Source: Culex pipiens pallens
Taxonomy: Eukaryota > Arthropoda > Insecta > Diptera > Culicidae
Reading direction: 5' to 3'
Assembly (NCBI RefSeq): GCF_016801865.2
Contig: NC_068938.1
Location: forward strand, 34,641,759 to 34,705,758
Length of the DNA: 64,000 nt
Shown here: positions 21,135 through 35,412 of the stretch, piece by piece
Layout of the letters: every line of letters begins with the position of its first letter
Numbering within the stretch: position 1 is the first letter of the stretch
Notes under the pieces: model-generated
Database searches by the model: none
Seen by the model: only the letters and a program-made list of their open reading frames with translations
What the model was told of the DNA's origin: nothing
Translations under genes and position numbers: made by a program

Positions 21135-22720
21135 AAAAAAAAAATACGAGGAAAATTTTAAGAAAGTAAAAATCTTCCTCAAAGAAAACGGTAATCATCG
21201 AATAAAACTAAAAAAAAAAATGCGGTGGAAGGGATTCTTCAAGAAGATTGAGACTTCTATTTGAAAAGAGTCTTAGAAAGAATGAAGTACGAATGAGCGA
21301 TATTATTTGTGTTACCAGAGTTGGCCAAATACAGTTTAATCTGATTGGAGTTATTTCAAAAACTTTTAAGAAATGTTTCAATCGGGTGTTTTAACCAAGA
21401 TTAACCAGAATTCGTTTTTTCCTTTTTAATTTAGAACTTATTTTGATTATAATTTTCAATGACAAGTGCTAAAAAAAAGTGTTCAGGCAACCGTTGTTTG
21501 CACTTTAGTTGATGGAATTATTATTATTTTTATATCTAAAAGGACAGTAAGTGAACAGTATTCAAGGGCCGGATGAAATTTTAAAACAGTAATAATATTT
21601 TTAAGCAAATCAGGAGCTAAAATGGAAACAGTCAAAAGTAATTTAACTTGATTGATGATTTCATCCAAATTTCGACAGACTCAAATGTGAACCAAATGAT
21701 CAATTAATCTAAACATCAGCAAGCGACAAATCACAAACCACCCCTCATTTCGTAGATGTGCTTGCGAATTGCCACACCAAATTTATATCCTCATCTATCA
21801 GCTGCTCAATACGTGGGTGGAAACGCAAACTGGAGGCGGGTGCAGTGGTTTCGGATCGGGGGTTATCATTTGCACAAAGTCAGCTTTTCCGGCTCTTCAC
21901 CGCAGCCACACCGCAATAAATCATCTCCCATTTAAAGCGAAAGGTAATGATGCAGAAAAGGAGACCCCAGGTGCACTTTTACACCAAGCAACGCCAAATC
22001 GAGCGAATTTCCCAACAGTAGCAGCTCAGCTTGGTGTTTTATAACTGTTTCCTGTTTCTGGGTGGGGGGAAAACTTGAAAGCTCCAACCTCCCACGCAGC
22101 CCCTCGAATTCAGTTTAGTTACGGTTTCCGAAACCGGAAGCTGATCCGTTTTCGCAACTTCTCTCTGACACCACGCGGAGTAATCTTTCTTTTTGGCAAA
22201 AATCCGGCACTTTTGCGTCATGCTGAGCACCACCGCGGGAGGGCCGGGCCCGTGTGCACTTGCATGCAAAACTTGAACCCCAACCAACAACTCCCGCCTG
22301 CCACCCTCCGGAAAAAGCTCAAATCTTGTTCTTCGTCTTCTTCTGCGCTTGAATCTGACTCGACATGACATCCAGGCGTGTGTGTGCGCGCGCGCGACTA
22401 CAGCCGAGATCTGTAAAGTTTTGCGCGCTGAAAAATTGCTACGTCAACAGAAGAAGAAAATCATAAATAATTCCTCGGATGTAAAATATTAAAAGAAATT
22501 CATACAGATATTCATATTTCGCCTCGGTGGAGAGAGCTTTACCCGGCTAGAGATGCGATTTGGAGATGTAGTTGTTGTTGCTATTTTGGTTGAAGAAGGT
22601 GGAGGTGTATTTATACGCACTGGGTTGATCAGTGTGATGAATTTAGAGAATAATGTTTCATGGAGAGGCATAGTTGTTTTTGAGTCAGGTGAGGAATCGT
22701 GCGTCTCCATTATTTTTTTT
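21135..22720. other. Spacer, apparently unique, no gene recognised
   Basis: AT-rich to about 21700, then mixed-composition sequence to 22450 with short frames of 91-110 codons on both strands (21769-22044, 22039-22371) that mirror each other. CGCGCGCG occurs near 22388. No domain or splice structure can be defended. Confidence 0.4.
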
Positions 22721-22721
22721 T

Positions 22722-23300
22722 GCCTTCCTCACTGAGGTAAGGTTATATTCCTGCTCAAAAAGATAACTTTATATCAGTCTTCCCGAAACGCGCGCACGCC
22801 GTACACGCCGTACAAGTTTTCGGTGCAGATGAACCTCAAACACACCAGGCTGCCATGTTCGAGTTCTCCCCGCACGGCGCACTCAAGTTTACACGCGGTG
22901 TAAACACGGGGTGCACACCTCGGGTACAACGTCGTGCGAGCGAAGAGCGTGTAAAGAGACGAAAAAATGACTGCTTCTCACTCTCTCTGTGGCAAACACT
23001 GTAGTGTGACTGCAGCGGAGAATGAAACACCGCTTTACAGCAGAGGGAGCGTGAGGGAACTATTTTTGTCTCTTTTCTACGTCGTCGGCTTGCACGGGGT
23101 TTGTACCCGGGGTGCAAGGTTCGGTTTTAAACTCGAGGTTCGTGTGCGCGTACAGACTGTACACGGCTGAGTTTAGGTTTGCTTGTACGCGTGCACACGC
23201 CGTGCTGGTGTTTGATCGAGTAAAGAAAACAGAGAACGCGGTTGAACGCGGTGCACGGGGATCACTGCTTTATATACAGCAATTCCATACGAAAACAGCA
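22722..23300. repeat. Composite-repeat end fragment and GC-rich palindromic sequence
   Basis: It opens with GCCTTCCTCACTGAGG, the terminus of the family at 12015, but the rest of that element does not follow. From about 22785 to 23210 comes CpG-rich sequence with partial inverted symmetry (GCACGCCGTACACGCCGTAC near the left, TACGCGTGCACACGCCGTG near the right). It is probably a different element inserted into or fused to the first. Confidence 0.45.
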
Positions 23301-23335
23301 GGATTCGAAAAAAAAGTTCTCCGACCGGGCTCAAA

Positions 23336-24560
23336 ATTTTTCTGGGGGTTCATTGGCCGAAATATTTAGACCCGTATTTTTTTGTTAGGCCATTAGGGTT
23401 ACATACGCCGTGTAAGGGTGGTCCGAAAAATGGCAATTTTCGTCATTTTTCGCAAAAAAAAACACATTTTTTAAAAAATCATAACTCCGCGCCATTTCAT
23501 CCGGTTTTAGCTGTCTTAGACGCAAAAGAAAGGTGATTAGTTTGGCTATTTAGAAAAAAATAGTAAGAAGTTTCAAAAATCTAGCTTAACATCTGAAAAG
23601 GTCGTATGAAAACTTAAAATGCTGTTTTGAAGGTCTCGGGACCAAAAGGGCCTATGTTTGAAAATATGTTTACTTGATTCCTCGGAAAGTTGCGTATTTC
23701 AATTACGAAAATTCTGGTACCCTAACATGTATAGGTCATCGCTGAAATGTTCAAGTTATCACAGTTTTAGTGAAAAAAGTCGATTTTTTTTTTCGTTTTC
23801 GTCAATTTTCCATTTTTGCGCGTGGCGAGTCGAAAAAGCCAGTTTTTATTTTCAAAAATTCGTATCTCAGAGTATCGAAAACATAAGTTGCTCTAGATAT
23901 TATAAAATGTCTTGAAAAAAAAAAACTTTTTGCAATCCCGCTGTGAAACTGTACATTTTTCCTGCCTTCTAGAAAAACGGCCTACTTTCAACTACCAAAA
24001 ATAACAGATTTGAAAATCAAGACCTGTTAATACCAGTGCCGAAAAGTCCTACTTTTCAGCACTGAAATGGGTGCTGAAAAGTTGAACTTTTCAACACATG
24101 TATCGAAAAGTAACATTTTTAAATTGACTTAACACATAAATGTTTGACATAAAATTCCATTCAAAAAGTTATTCGGAACTGCAAAAAATATTGTAAGCAA
24201 TTCGTTGCAAAACTTTAGTTTTTCAGCACTCATCGTATTTCTAGATTTTTTTTCCAAACCACCAAGTCGCCATGGATTTCCTATGTACATAGAACCTTTT
24301 GAAAAAGGAAGCGAGATTTATTCAACTCGGTAAACCTCGTTGGATAATTGTACGACTTTTGCTTACAAAATATTGTTTTCGCAACTTGTTGCATAAACTA
24401 CTATTTTTTCAAACCTATTATTCTTACAAAAAAAAATGTGCTTCGATTTGTCTCAAAAGATCCTCAGGCAAAATAATTAGTCTCGCAATTCATTTATCAA
24501 CCTCATTTTATCAAAAATCGTAAGCGGCTGAACCAATTTTAACGTTTGAAAAGAAATGTG
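23336..24560. repeat. Repeat-derived sequence of the AGGGTGGTCC family
   Basis: Blocks such as AGGGTGGTCCGAAAAATGG and GCGAAAATTGG-type runs recur near 25597-25620 and, reversed, near 30270-30420. GCTGAAAAGT and its complement are repeated near 24040-24110. Relatives of 23640-23800 lie at 27880-28000. Several old fragments are superposed; no unit boundary is clear and nothing is coding. Confidence 0.5.
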
Positions 24561-24565
24561 ATATA

Positions 24566-25501
24566 GGGGAAAGTGGGGCAAGTGTAACAAGCTAAGGAAA
24601 TGCTCGTTATAACCCATTAAAAAGTAAAAAAAATCTGTCGAATTTTATTATAATCATCTTTTTCTATGTCTTGACTAAGACTTTGGTAGAACAAGTTTTT
24701 AAAAAATCCAGGTTTTTAATGTAAAAAATTGATTTCATTTTTTTTGATTTTCAGTACGTTCTACTCAAGACGAACAACCCGTTGGGGCAAGAGGAACAAT
24801 GCATGAAAAAACATGTTGATTTGCTAACAATTGAACTGTTATCACTTATATATACAGATTAGAATGTATTTGTAAGGTTTCTTCTATTTTTAGATTAAAT
24901 AATAATATTTTACTAAAAAAAATATCGTTTTTATGAAAAAAAATATTACCTAGAATATACATAGTAAATTTTCATAATATCACTACATTTTGTATGGACA
25001 TTTTTTTAAACAATTGTTTATCAGTTTTTAAGTACTTTCATGTATTTATTTCCCAATAAAATATGTTGTTGCAGCAATTCGTATTTTTTCCATACTAAAA
25101 ATCTATATGGTACACTTGCCCCACCTGAACAAGATTTTTTAAAAGCTCTCAACAAAATAACCAAAAGTTAAATCATACTTTGTAATAGGTGCATGTCATT
25201 GGTAGGAACACTACTGATCTAGGAAAAATAGCATTTTGATAAAATGAGCCTTAAAACGACATCTAAGCCTTATTTTGTACTTTTCAAATATTATAAGAAA
25301 ACAAAGGTTTTGAAAAAAACTTCATTAAATCTTATGCTCCGTGGCGTTTACGTCGTTTTGGCGGTTATGTGGTAGAAGAATCAGCTAATTGCATTGCTAG
25401 CAACAATTCCTCATACTGGAAATAATTAAAATTGTAAAAATTACAGCCGTACGAGCGATTGTTCCTCTTGCCCCACATGGTCGTCTTGCCCCACCTTCCC
25501 C
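24566..25501. mobile_element. 936-bp TA-flanked MITE (GGGGAAAGTGGGGCAAG family)
   Basis: Left end GGGGAAAGTGGGGCAAG; right end on the minus strand GGGGAAGGTGGGGCAAG. TA flanks at 24564-24565 and 25502-25503. Internal direct motifs GGGGCAAGAGGAACAAT and GGGGCAAGACGACC repeat the terminal theme. Two more copies are in the window: a minus-orientation end fragment at 33224 and a copy entering from 63557. Confidence 0.9.
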
Positions 25502-25503
25502 TA

Positions 25504-28453
25504 ATAAAGAAATTAAAAAGTTGTTCGATCGGGCCCGAAATTTGAGTGAGGGTTTTTTGACCGAAATCGTTAGACCGTGTTAGGGTGGTTCAAAAATTGT
25601 GATGTTCGTTGATTTTTACAAAAGCTATTTAAAAAAAATTAACTGAATTTAGTTCTCTGAACGCTGATAGATTGGGCTTTAAGCGAAAAATAGCTGTTGC
25701 ATCATTTGTTCGTCCATACAAGTCTCCATACAACTTTTGCCGATTTCCATACAATAAGATTATTAAAAATAAAATAAAATAAACCGACTGACTTTTGCAT
25801 TACATTTTTAAAAACATTTTCCATTAGAGCAACATCAGCTTAGAAAAAAAAAACATTCCCAGTGGCATAAAATTGTTTCAAAAACACCCAATTCGCGCCA
25901 AGTGTTCAACATTGCCACGAATGTTTCTGTTAGCAAAACGCAACGCAGATTCCCAGCACGTTGGTGGTGACGTATAAGCTCGTTGTCGTCGTCGTCGCTG
26001 ATGAAAGGAAGTGGCAGTGAAATCCACTTTCGGGAAAACGAGATCCTTCTTCACGCGTGTGCAAAAAAGTGCTTCTCCAAGACTCCACGATAGACACGGA
26101 TATTATGCATGATACTCCAAACTGCTGCAAACATGAGAGATGTAGTTTTCCCACTCGCGATAGTTGCGTTCTGGAGGGAACAAAATAAATCTTTTATCCG
26201 AGGTCGGATCCAAAAGCTGCACGCTGACGGAATTTAATCCGAAAATTGAATTTGAATTTCAGGTTGGGAAGAAGTGTTTTTTGAGTCGAAATAAAAAAAA
26301 ACAGCGTTGATGGAAGAAAAGTTTATTCCTGTGAAATCTTTGAAACAAATTGTCATCTGAAATTTGGAAGCCAAAGCGATAAATCTCAGATTTAATTAAT
26401 TTCGTTGGCAGTACCTCTGTTCCTCTCTACTAAGCCCGGCTAATTAGTCAATCTGGTCGGCCCCTTATTTTTGGGTGATCCCTTCTCTCGACTTACATTC
26501 TGTTTTTCGAGCAGGGCAGGTTTTTTATGTGTCAGTCACTTTTCTCCCCGACTGTCAGCACTTGGCTTAGCATGGTTTTACCGGTCATATCCAGTGTGGT
26601 GTACCATGTTTTTAACGGATGGCTGGAATCTACTACTTGGTTCAGAGCTCATTGGAATATGGTAAATTTACATTGATTTGGAAAGATTTGCAAAATTCAG
26701 CATTTCTTAAATTTTTGGTATTTTTTAAAATTTTGGGAACCAAATGAAAATTTTAATCAAAATTCATAGTTGAAACCCAAAAGTATATAATTAATTTATC
26801 TGCTTTCCAAGTCTCTAAATTTTGCAGTCAGGTTCCAAATTCCACGCTGCACAAGACCTTCCCAAATTTCAAAACCTAAACCATCGCCCACTCGGGGTTG
26901 CAACTCATCCGTCTCGAGTCGGTTTCATGTAAATGTGGTTCCACTCTGGATCCGGGGAGTGTCGTATTCAGCCAAAGTCACAGCACCAAATAATTCCCAC
27001 ACCCACGTGGTAGAACCTCGAACCTTTTTCCTCGCGTTGACTTTCCTGTGAAAAGCTCTTCTCGGGCTTGGAATTAAGGAGACCACACACGATTCGATGC
27101 TACGATGGTTGAGGACGAAAGTAAGGATGTGGGAAAAGTGAACATTCGTGATAAATTATGACGTGATGATAATCCCGGCTCACCCTGGTACCACTTTCCT
27201 CCAGCTGCTGCGGATATGTGGGAAGAATTGGAGCGCATTTAATGAACCATTTGTTTTGGGATGTGTGGAGATTCTCTTTTTTTCCAGAGTTGCAGCTAAG
27301 AGCTTCTAATTAGGAATCTATTTGTTGGTGAATTTGGTCTGAAAAAAGACTGTTCTGATGAGAATTTAAAAAAATAATTTTCTTGTTTCTTAAGATTTTT
27401 TTTTTATTTATTCGTTGAATTTCGGCAACCAAAGGACCAATCTTCAATGTCTGGCAATTTTTTTGAAAGTTTTCTCAAACTTAAAAAAAAATATTTTTAG
27501 GAATCAATGATGATATAGCCAAAAAAGCGTGTAAAATTTATATTTAAAAAACTCATTTTTTATCATTATTCGTCGGCAAAATTTTTGGCCATGCTTTTAT
27601 GGTTTAAAAGTTGCGGATCTTTGTCCTCTCAAACAAATAAATAAAACATTTTGAAAATGTAAAAAATATGGATTTTGAAATATTCATAAAATTAAAACAT
27701 AAAAGATATTAACTTGTAGTCAGTATTTGAATTTCTCAATAAAATATATACAGCAGTTTCATATGGAAGTAAAATCAAAAAAGTTCTTCTATTTTACGTA
27801 ATAGACTCAAAAAATGCAAGAAGTTCAATCACAGAAATTCGAGATAAGATAACTTTAAAATTTAAGCAATGACATATACTTTTTTGGGTATCATTAGCTG
27901 CGTAATTACGAAATTTTAGTGCCAAAAAATATAGGCTTTCGCTAAACTTTGAAGGTTATCGTAGTTTTAATGAAAAAAGTCTGTGTCTTTCTTACTAAAG
28001 AGAGGTATTGGATTTGCTTCTGACTTCGGCTCAAGATCAAGCTTCGTAATCCAATCATTTTTCGAGAAATATTTTTTCGAAAAATCTGCAAAAATCGTTT
28101 TTTTTTATCCATTTTTGTCTTTTTACAAGACTGCGTTTTAAAAAAATGACTACGCAGGCTCTACTCGAGGAGTTGCCAGAAGAGATGTGGATGTTTTCAA
28201 CGGCGGAGTGATAAATTCTGTAACATTTTAAGTAGTGGATGAATCTTTTCGCACTCTTCGGCAAAGTGGTTCCCTGGAACACGGGTCATGAGTTCATGAG
28301 GTTTTTGAAAATGCAAAAATCCTAAAGGTTCTCAAAACTGGCAAAATCAAAAACGCACTGAATTTACGGGTTAAATCTCATTTAAAATGCAAAGTCAAAG
28401 CGCCAGGTCCTATCGCAATCAATCAAGCTCAGGTTTGGGATTCGTGCTCAGCA
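25504..28453. other. Repeat fragments and apparently unique sequence, no gene
   Basis: Repeat-derived to about 25900. From 25900 to 27330 composition is mixed, with a GTCGTCGTCGTCG run near 25983 and short frames of 64-74 codons without domains. After 27330 it is AT-rich, with AGGGTGGTCC-family remnants at 27880-28340. Confidence 0.4.
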
Positions 28454-29793
28454 CAGTGTTTCTCAGCCTTTTGCGTTCCATTCCCCCTTGGCTGATTTTC
28501 AAGAACATAATTCATCCCTGCAATCCCCCACCCAACCACAATTTTGAAATTATTGGTTTCAATGCACAAATAAAATCACAAATTTAAAATGTTTGCATAA
28601 AGATTGCAATTTTCATAACAAATCAATGTGTAAATTACGAAATAAATTGAAGTACAGACAATGCAGGTTTCTTTTTTATAATGCGTTGTGATTTACATTT
28701 CCTGTCCATTTTTATTTGAACGCAAATTTCATTTAACTTTCTAAAGATTAGTTAATTGTCAATACATATTTTTTTTATATTTGAATGAATTAAAAACTAC
28801 AGAATTGTTTTTTTTTTATATTTTGTCTTTAACTGATCATATATAATTAAATAAATCTCACAATCAGCGATGGAATAATCATCATCAAAAGAAAATCTTT
28901 GCATGTTCATTAAGAGAAAAAAATCCGAAGGGAGCATGGCTCTCCTCTCTCGTGCACGAAAGATCGGTAAAAAGAATCTAAAAAAATCATCGTCTTGATT
29001 ATTCGGCGGAACATCTTTTTCACTACTACACTTGCAAGTGTAACGTCACACGTCGAAAAACAACCTGTCACATTTTGTAGATGGGCAATGTGTGTATCAA
29101 AGTGAAATAAATATTTTTGAGTGGTGCTGACAAGGAAATTCATAAAAAATCATCATCAGATTGATTTTCTTGGAGAATTTCGGCAGCGATTTTCTTTTGC
29201 GTGATTTGCCTCCTCTCTCTTTCGCGGGTGAAGAAAGTTCGCAAGCGAAATTGATTTTTTCGCGATTGTTCCATCCCTGCTAACAATAAATATCTAAACG
29301 AAAAAATATCTTATGACAGTTTTATTAAATTTGTTTCTGTTTATTTTCACCAAACTACTCTTGTTTAATATACTATTCAGTGTTCTGCTAATAATCATAA
29401 AAAAACAATAATATATGAAAAAAGACAAAAACCCACTAAAAAAAAACTTGAAAATTACGTTTTTTTTAAGCTTGAAAGTTGCAAAAATTCCAGATTTTTT
29501 TTTTATAAATAGTATTCCCGAAAACTTAAAAAAATCAAAAACTATAAAATAATATTCGAATACTCAACTTTTACTGGAGAACTGTCCTAAAAATGAAATT
29601 TTAGGAAAAAAGTAATGTCGTTCTTACTAATCGAAGAAACTGAAAGTTGCATAAAATTGTCAAATAATGATTTATGTTTTTTTTTTGCAAATTCGTTTAA
29701 AGCAATTGAAATTCTATTGAATCCTCATTCCTCTCCCCTAGAATGGCCAAATTTCCTCCCAGGGAGGAATTCCTTACCGGTTGAGAAACGCTG
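28454..29793. mobile_element. hAT-type non-autonomous element, 1340 bp, with nested insertion
   Basis: Left end CAGTGTTTCTCAGCCTTTTG; right end on the minus strand CAGCGTTTCTCAACCGG. These match the CAG-G-TTCTCAACC termini of the element at 55326 and of hAT elements in general. The 8-bp flanks (GCTCAGCA, ACCTAGAG) do not match, so the duplication is lost or the insertion old. It contains the 415-bp element at 28865. Coding capacity is absent. Confidence 0.75.
28865..29279. mobile_element. 415-bp hAT-type MITE nested in another hAT element
   Basis: Left end CAGCGATGGAATAATC; right end on the minus strand CAGGGATGGAACAATC, 14 of 16 alike. The 8-bp flanks CTCACAAT (28857-28864) and CTAACAAT (29280-29287) differ at one base. 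The subterminal regions hold AAAGAAAATC in both arms. Non-coding. Confidence 0.85.
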
Positions 29794-29812
29794 ACCTAGA
29801 GGATTATGCCCT

Positions 29813-30032
29813 ACATAGTAAAAAAATCATGGTAATATTACAACTAAGAAGGGGTACATCTTTTATGTCAGAAAAAATGTGTAATTTTATCTCTGAAAAT
29901 TAGTCATTTTACCACTTTTCTAGTGTATTCTCACTTCTTCAGTCTAAAGTGAGGTAAAATAACATCATAAAAGAGGTAATATTCAACCTTACAAAATTAC
30001 ACCTTCCAAATTTACATTATTTTTTACTGTGT
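29813..30032. mobile_element. 220-bp MITE with ACATAGTAAAAA termini
   Basis: Left end ACATAGTAAAAAAATCATGG; right end on the minus strand ACACAGTAAAAAATAATG. Internal blocks GGTAATATT-CAAC and GAGGTAAAATAACATC are typical of short AT-rich foldbacks. No clear target duplication. A further fragment of the same style, ending in a minus-strand ACAGAAAAAAC, lies near 30430-30575. Confidence 0.6.
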
Positions 30033-33000
30033 TAAATGCCCGCAAAATTGACCCGTTTTGTGCATACTAATACATAACAGTTACACTCCAGAAATGAAAT
30101 ACTTAAGTTTTGGGAATATTATTTTAATTTATTATTTCTAAGAGGTAAACATATTTTCAGATATGAGCTCTTTGGTCCCGGGCCTTCAAATTAGCAAATT
30201 AAATTTTCATAGGGCCTTTTCAAATATTCAGATATGATATGATTTTTTGAAAAATGTGCTTTTTTGCGAAAATCGACGAAAAATGCAAGTTTTTGGACCA
30301 CCCTATTTTGGATAGGTGCACCCTAATCACCAAACAAAAAAAAATACGGGTCTAATTATTTGGGTTAAAGAACTCCCACTCCAAATTTGAGCCAAATTGG
30401 AGCACTTTTGATTTGAGACTTACTGTTTGACGTGGAATAGCTGAATTTTACCTTAAAAATTAGTAAAAGTGTAAAATTCAACAGAAACTTATGAAAATTT
30501 CCCTTTTCTCATGATGTAAAATTATACTTTTTTGATAAAAAATCTTTTACCATTCCAATAGTTTTTTCTGTGTAGCAGATGAAAGCCATTTGAAGTTTTT
30601 TAATCATCAGAGCTTTTTTTTTTAACAAGTAATAATGACAATACAAATCTACAATGATGGCTAAATTTCCCAAAAAGCCAATCATAATGCTAGCTCATTC
30701 TATTCAACATTTCAATTCCGACATCTATTCGACGCACATTTTCCACCTGGCAGCAAACAATTTCTGCTCCCTTCTAGTACGAGCTCAATGCCACAATAAC
30801 CATTCATTTTTTCCCCGTGGCCTAGTCACTCTTTATGTCTATTTCTATGAGCAAAAAACCGGGTGGATACGAGCAAGCCCCAAATAAGCGGAATCCAATC
30901 GAATTATATCTAATGAATTGACGACAGCGGAACATTTGTTATTGGATTAGAACCGGCTGGGAGGGGAAAAGAAATTTGCTTTGATTAATAGCTCGCACCA
31001 TGGTGGCTCACCACAGCTAGTACCGGAGAGGAGCCAGCCCCGCACACACAATAAACGCATTGCCACCCAACGGGAAATCGTGGGTGGGTGGGTGGTATTG
31101 GGTGGCTTATTGTGTGTGCACTTGAGCTCCATTATAAAGAGGATTCGGAAAAGCGAAGCCGATTTATTTGGCTTGTTTCGTTTTGATTTGGTCTGCTGAT
31201 GGCTGGGGAGCCATTTGTCGGTTCTCGTTGGTACAGCACGGTGGTGGTCTGGTCTATTATGTTTGTGAAATTCCACGTGGAATGAACCTACGGTCGCCTG
31301 CAGGCACCTGGGCCAGTAGTGGAGAGCATTGAACTGAAGGCAAGGATCGGTTGTGTTGGTTGGAGATTTTTTAAACAATAGAGGAGCTTGAAGACTAACA
31401 AAATGTTGGTTGGAAATGGTTTAAAATAAAAATAATAGAAATGCTGCCTAAAGCTACATAAAGATTTTTGAATACATGAAAATAGGCTTTAAAACTATAT
31501 TGTAATTCTATCAACCAAGAGCACTCAGAGCGGATGCATGTACGACGACTTTTCAATGCATATACGACGACTTTTCAATGTTATGCCGAAAAGTCAACAT
31601 ACTCTCAAAAGGAAAAAAATCAGTAACATTCCTTGCCTTTTCACGACTGCCATCTAAACTGCAATTATTGTCAAAAATAATTTGCTGCGATAATGAAGCT
31701 CCATTCACTCCGACTGTCAAACGATTACTTTTATCTATATTGCCCTCCCCTCGATGCTTTCATCCATGGCAATGCTGCCCCACCCACAAACATGACAATC
31801 AACCACCACCAAATATATCCCGCATCAGACAATGTTGCATCTCCAGGAGATTACATTGCTCTCAAGACGCCCTCCCATGGTTTCGTAGTGGGGGGATCTT
31901 GAGGAATAACATTTTTTAAGCTTTTTCAGCACTCGAATATGTGTCTCCGGCTCCGAACCAGAACACGAATCCAACGTTTCGCTTGCATGGGGGGTTGGAA
32001 AAGCAACTATTCCAGATTCTTCATCATGGTAGTTATAACCCACATTGCAGATATCAACCATACACTCACTCTGTGGTGAACTGTAGGAATGTTTGGAGTG
32101 TTGTTCTTCGTCAACCAGAAGTTTTTGCCTGGTTGGTTCTGAAGAACTTACTGTGTTCTGATGAATCGATGAGCTGAAATATGCTCGTTAGCCAAGATTG
32201 CATAATTTGCTTCAATTGATAGCATTTTAATTTACGGTTGATGCTAGAAAAAGAAGTTTGAAGCAATTTCTCATCCCTTCAGCAAACAAGCTCACGTGCA
32301 CTCATCCATTTCGAGTTATAGAGGAAGTTCGCGTGTACGGAAACTTTACCCCCATACACATTGTAGTTAAGTAAAGACAGTTGCAAACTTGGCATGGCAT
32401 GGCATCCCTCCCACAGTAAGTGTGTACTCTTTTCAGCGAAGAAAACACGAACTTTGGGGAAGCACATGTACGCCATGATGACACGATAACGGCGCGTCCC
32501 TCAGCAGTGTGTCCTGGAGAATTTATCTCGATTGTGTCAAACAGAGTTTAAAGAAAAGGACAAAAAGAAGGGAAAAGGGCATCTTATATGGTTTCAAAGT
32601 TGCCCTCAGAAAGTAGAACGAAAAAAAAAATCCTCGTGGAAAACATTTTCTTTCGTCTTCAGCGCTTGTGTTGTAAGAAGAACTACTTAGTTCAACCGGA
32701 GTAACGACAATCCTTTACCCCTCCACAACCCCTCTCTTCCTGCCGAAACCCCATAAATGTGACCGTATTTGGACGTGTCTGGATAAGGGATGCCCACACC
32801 GAGCGAACATACTTCTTGACATTTCTCGAACCTAGTTCATCACACACATACATCTGAGGTGGTCCGAGTGGGGGAGGGCCTCCAATCTCGGAGACAACAA
32901 TTCTCCAACAGTGTCGGAGTCTCGGATGTCGTGTGAAAAGTAATGTTTTCCCCCCCCAGCCAGCAGTCGTTGGGGTTAGCCATGGCCAGCAGATAACATC

Positions 33001-33223
33001 GGACGGACTCCCCGGGGTTGTCTCTGCGGAACGATAAGTGGGGCAACATATCAAGTAAGTTGGTTCGGAGTTCGGGGTCTGGACAGGGGTAGCTAACCGA
33101 TAAGGGAGGTAATTGAAAAGATGGCACAGTTTGGACGAAACTGTTGTTCGAATGTTCGAAAAATATAATGTACTAAAGTTGAAATTTTTGTGAATAACTG
33201 TGAGGCCTCAATCAAATTGTAGG
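30033..33223. other. Repeat remnants then apparently unique sequence, no gene
   Basis: To about 30580: reversed AGGGTGGTCC-family and MITE fragments. From 30640 to 33130 composition is balanced and repeats are few. A bulged hairpin is at 31042-31119. An 18-bp motif TACGACGACTTTTCAATG is duplicated at 31541 and 31564. Frames of 95-143 codons occur on both strands (30947-31378, 32692-33127) without a domain, and none is called. Confidence 0.4.
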
Positions 33224-33420
33224 GGACCATATGGGGTAAGAGGAACAATCGCTCGTACGATAGTTTTTCTTAAAATTTCCAATATTTCCAATACAAGAAA
33301 TTGTTACTAGAAATGTAATTAGTTAATTCTACCACCACATAACCACCAAAATGACGTAAACGTCACGGTACACAAGATTGACTTAGGGTTCATTTTTAAG
33401 TTCATTTTATCAAATCCTTC
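33224..33420 (-). mobile_element. End fragment of the GGGGCAAG MITE family
   Basis: AGGGGACCATATGGGGTAAG followed by AGGAACAATCGCTCGTACG matches, in reverse, the right ~190 bp of the element at 24566 (CGTACGAGCGATTGTTCCTC). The other end is missing. It abuts sequence shared with 57235-57300 (TCAATAATTTGCAGCCTAAAA). Confidence 0.75.
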
Positions 33421-33531
33421 CACGTTTGAACATGCGAAAAAAGAGGTGTTTTTCAATAATTTGCAGCCTAAAACGGTAATGAGATAGAAATTTGAAAAAA
33501 AAAACTAACCTAATCCACCTATGTGGTTGAT

Positions 33532-34892
<1,361 letters not shown>

Positions 34893-34904
34893 AAAACACT
34901 AAAC

Positions 34905-35412
34905 AAGTTTTAAAAACTCTGCCATTTTCCGTTACTCAACTAGAATTTTTTTTGGCACATTTCATTTTATGGGAAATTTAATGTACTTTTCGAATTTACA
35001 TTGACCTAGAAGGGTCATTTTTTATTTAGAACATTTTTTTTTCAAATTAAAATTTCGTGTTTTTTCTAACTTTGCAGGGTAATTTTTTAGAGTGTAACAA
35101 ACTTCAAAACTTTTATTTCGTAAAATCGCGATAACTCATGATGTTTGTAAACAAACCCTTTATGTTTATATATCAAAATTTTTGTAATTGTCTGCTCTAT
35201 GCTTTGTAGAACATTGTTACACTCTAAAAAAATACCCTGCAAAGTTAGAAAAAACACGAAATTTTAAAATGAAAAAAAAAATGTTCTAAATGAAAAATGA
35301 CCCTTCTAGGTCAATGTAGATTTGAAAAGTACATTAAATTTCCCATAAAATGAAATGTTTCAATTTATTTAAACAGTTGAGTAACGAAAAATGGCAGGGT
35401 TTTTAAAACTTT
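34905..35412. repeat. Long imperfect inverted repeat (~195-bp arms)
   Basis: The left arm (about 34905-35100) runs from AAAAACTCTGCCATTTTCCG through GTTTTTTCTAACTTTGCAGG. The right arm (about 35213-35412) runs CCTGCAAAGTTAGAAAAAAC to AATGGCAGGGTTTTTAAAAC. The spacer is ~110 bp. Arms agree closely, with small indels. It starts directly beside copy B's end. A diverged relative lies at 17340-17880. Confidence 0.85.

Noticed and set aside
30947..31378. 143-codon minus-strand frame
   Set aside because: Overlaps a plus-strand frame and the hairpin at 31042, is His/Pro/Thr-rich, and has no family resemblance.
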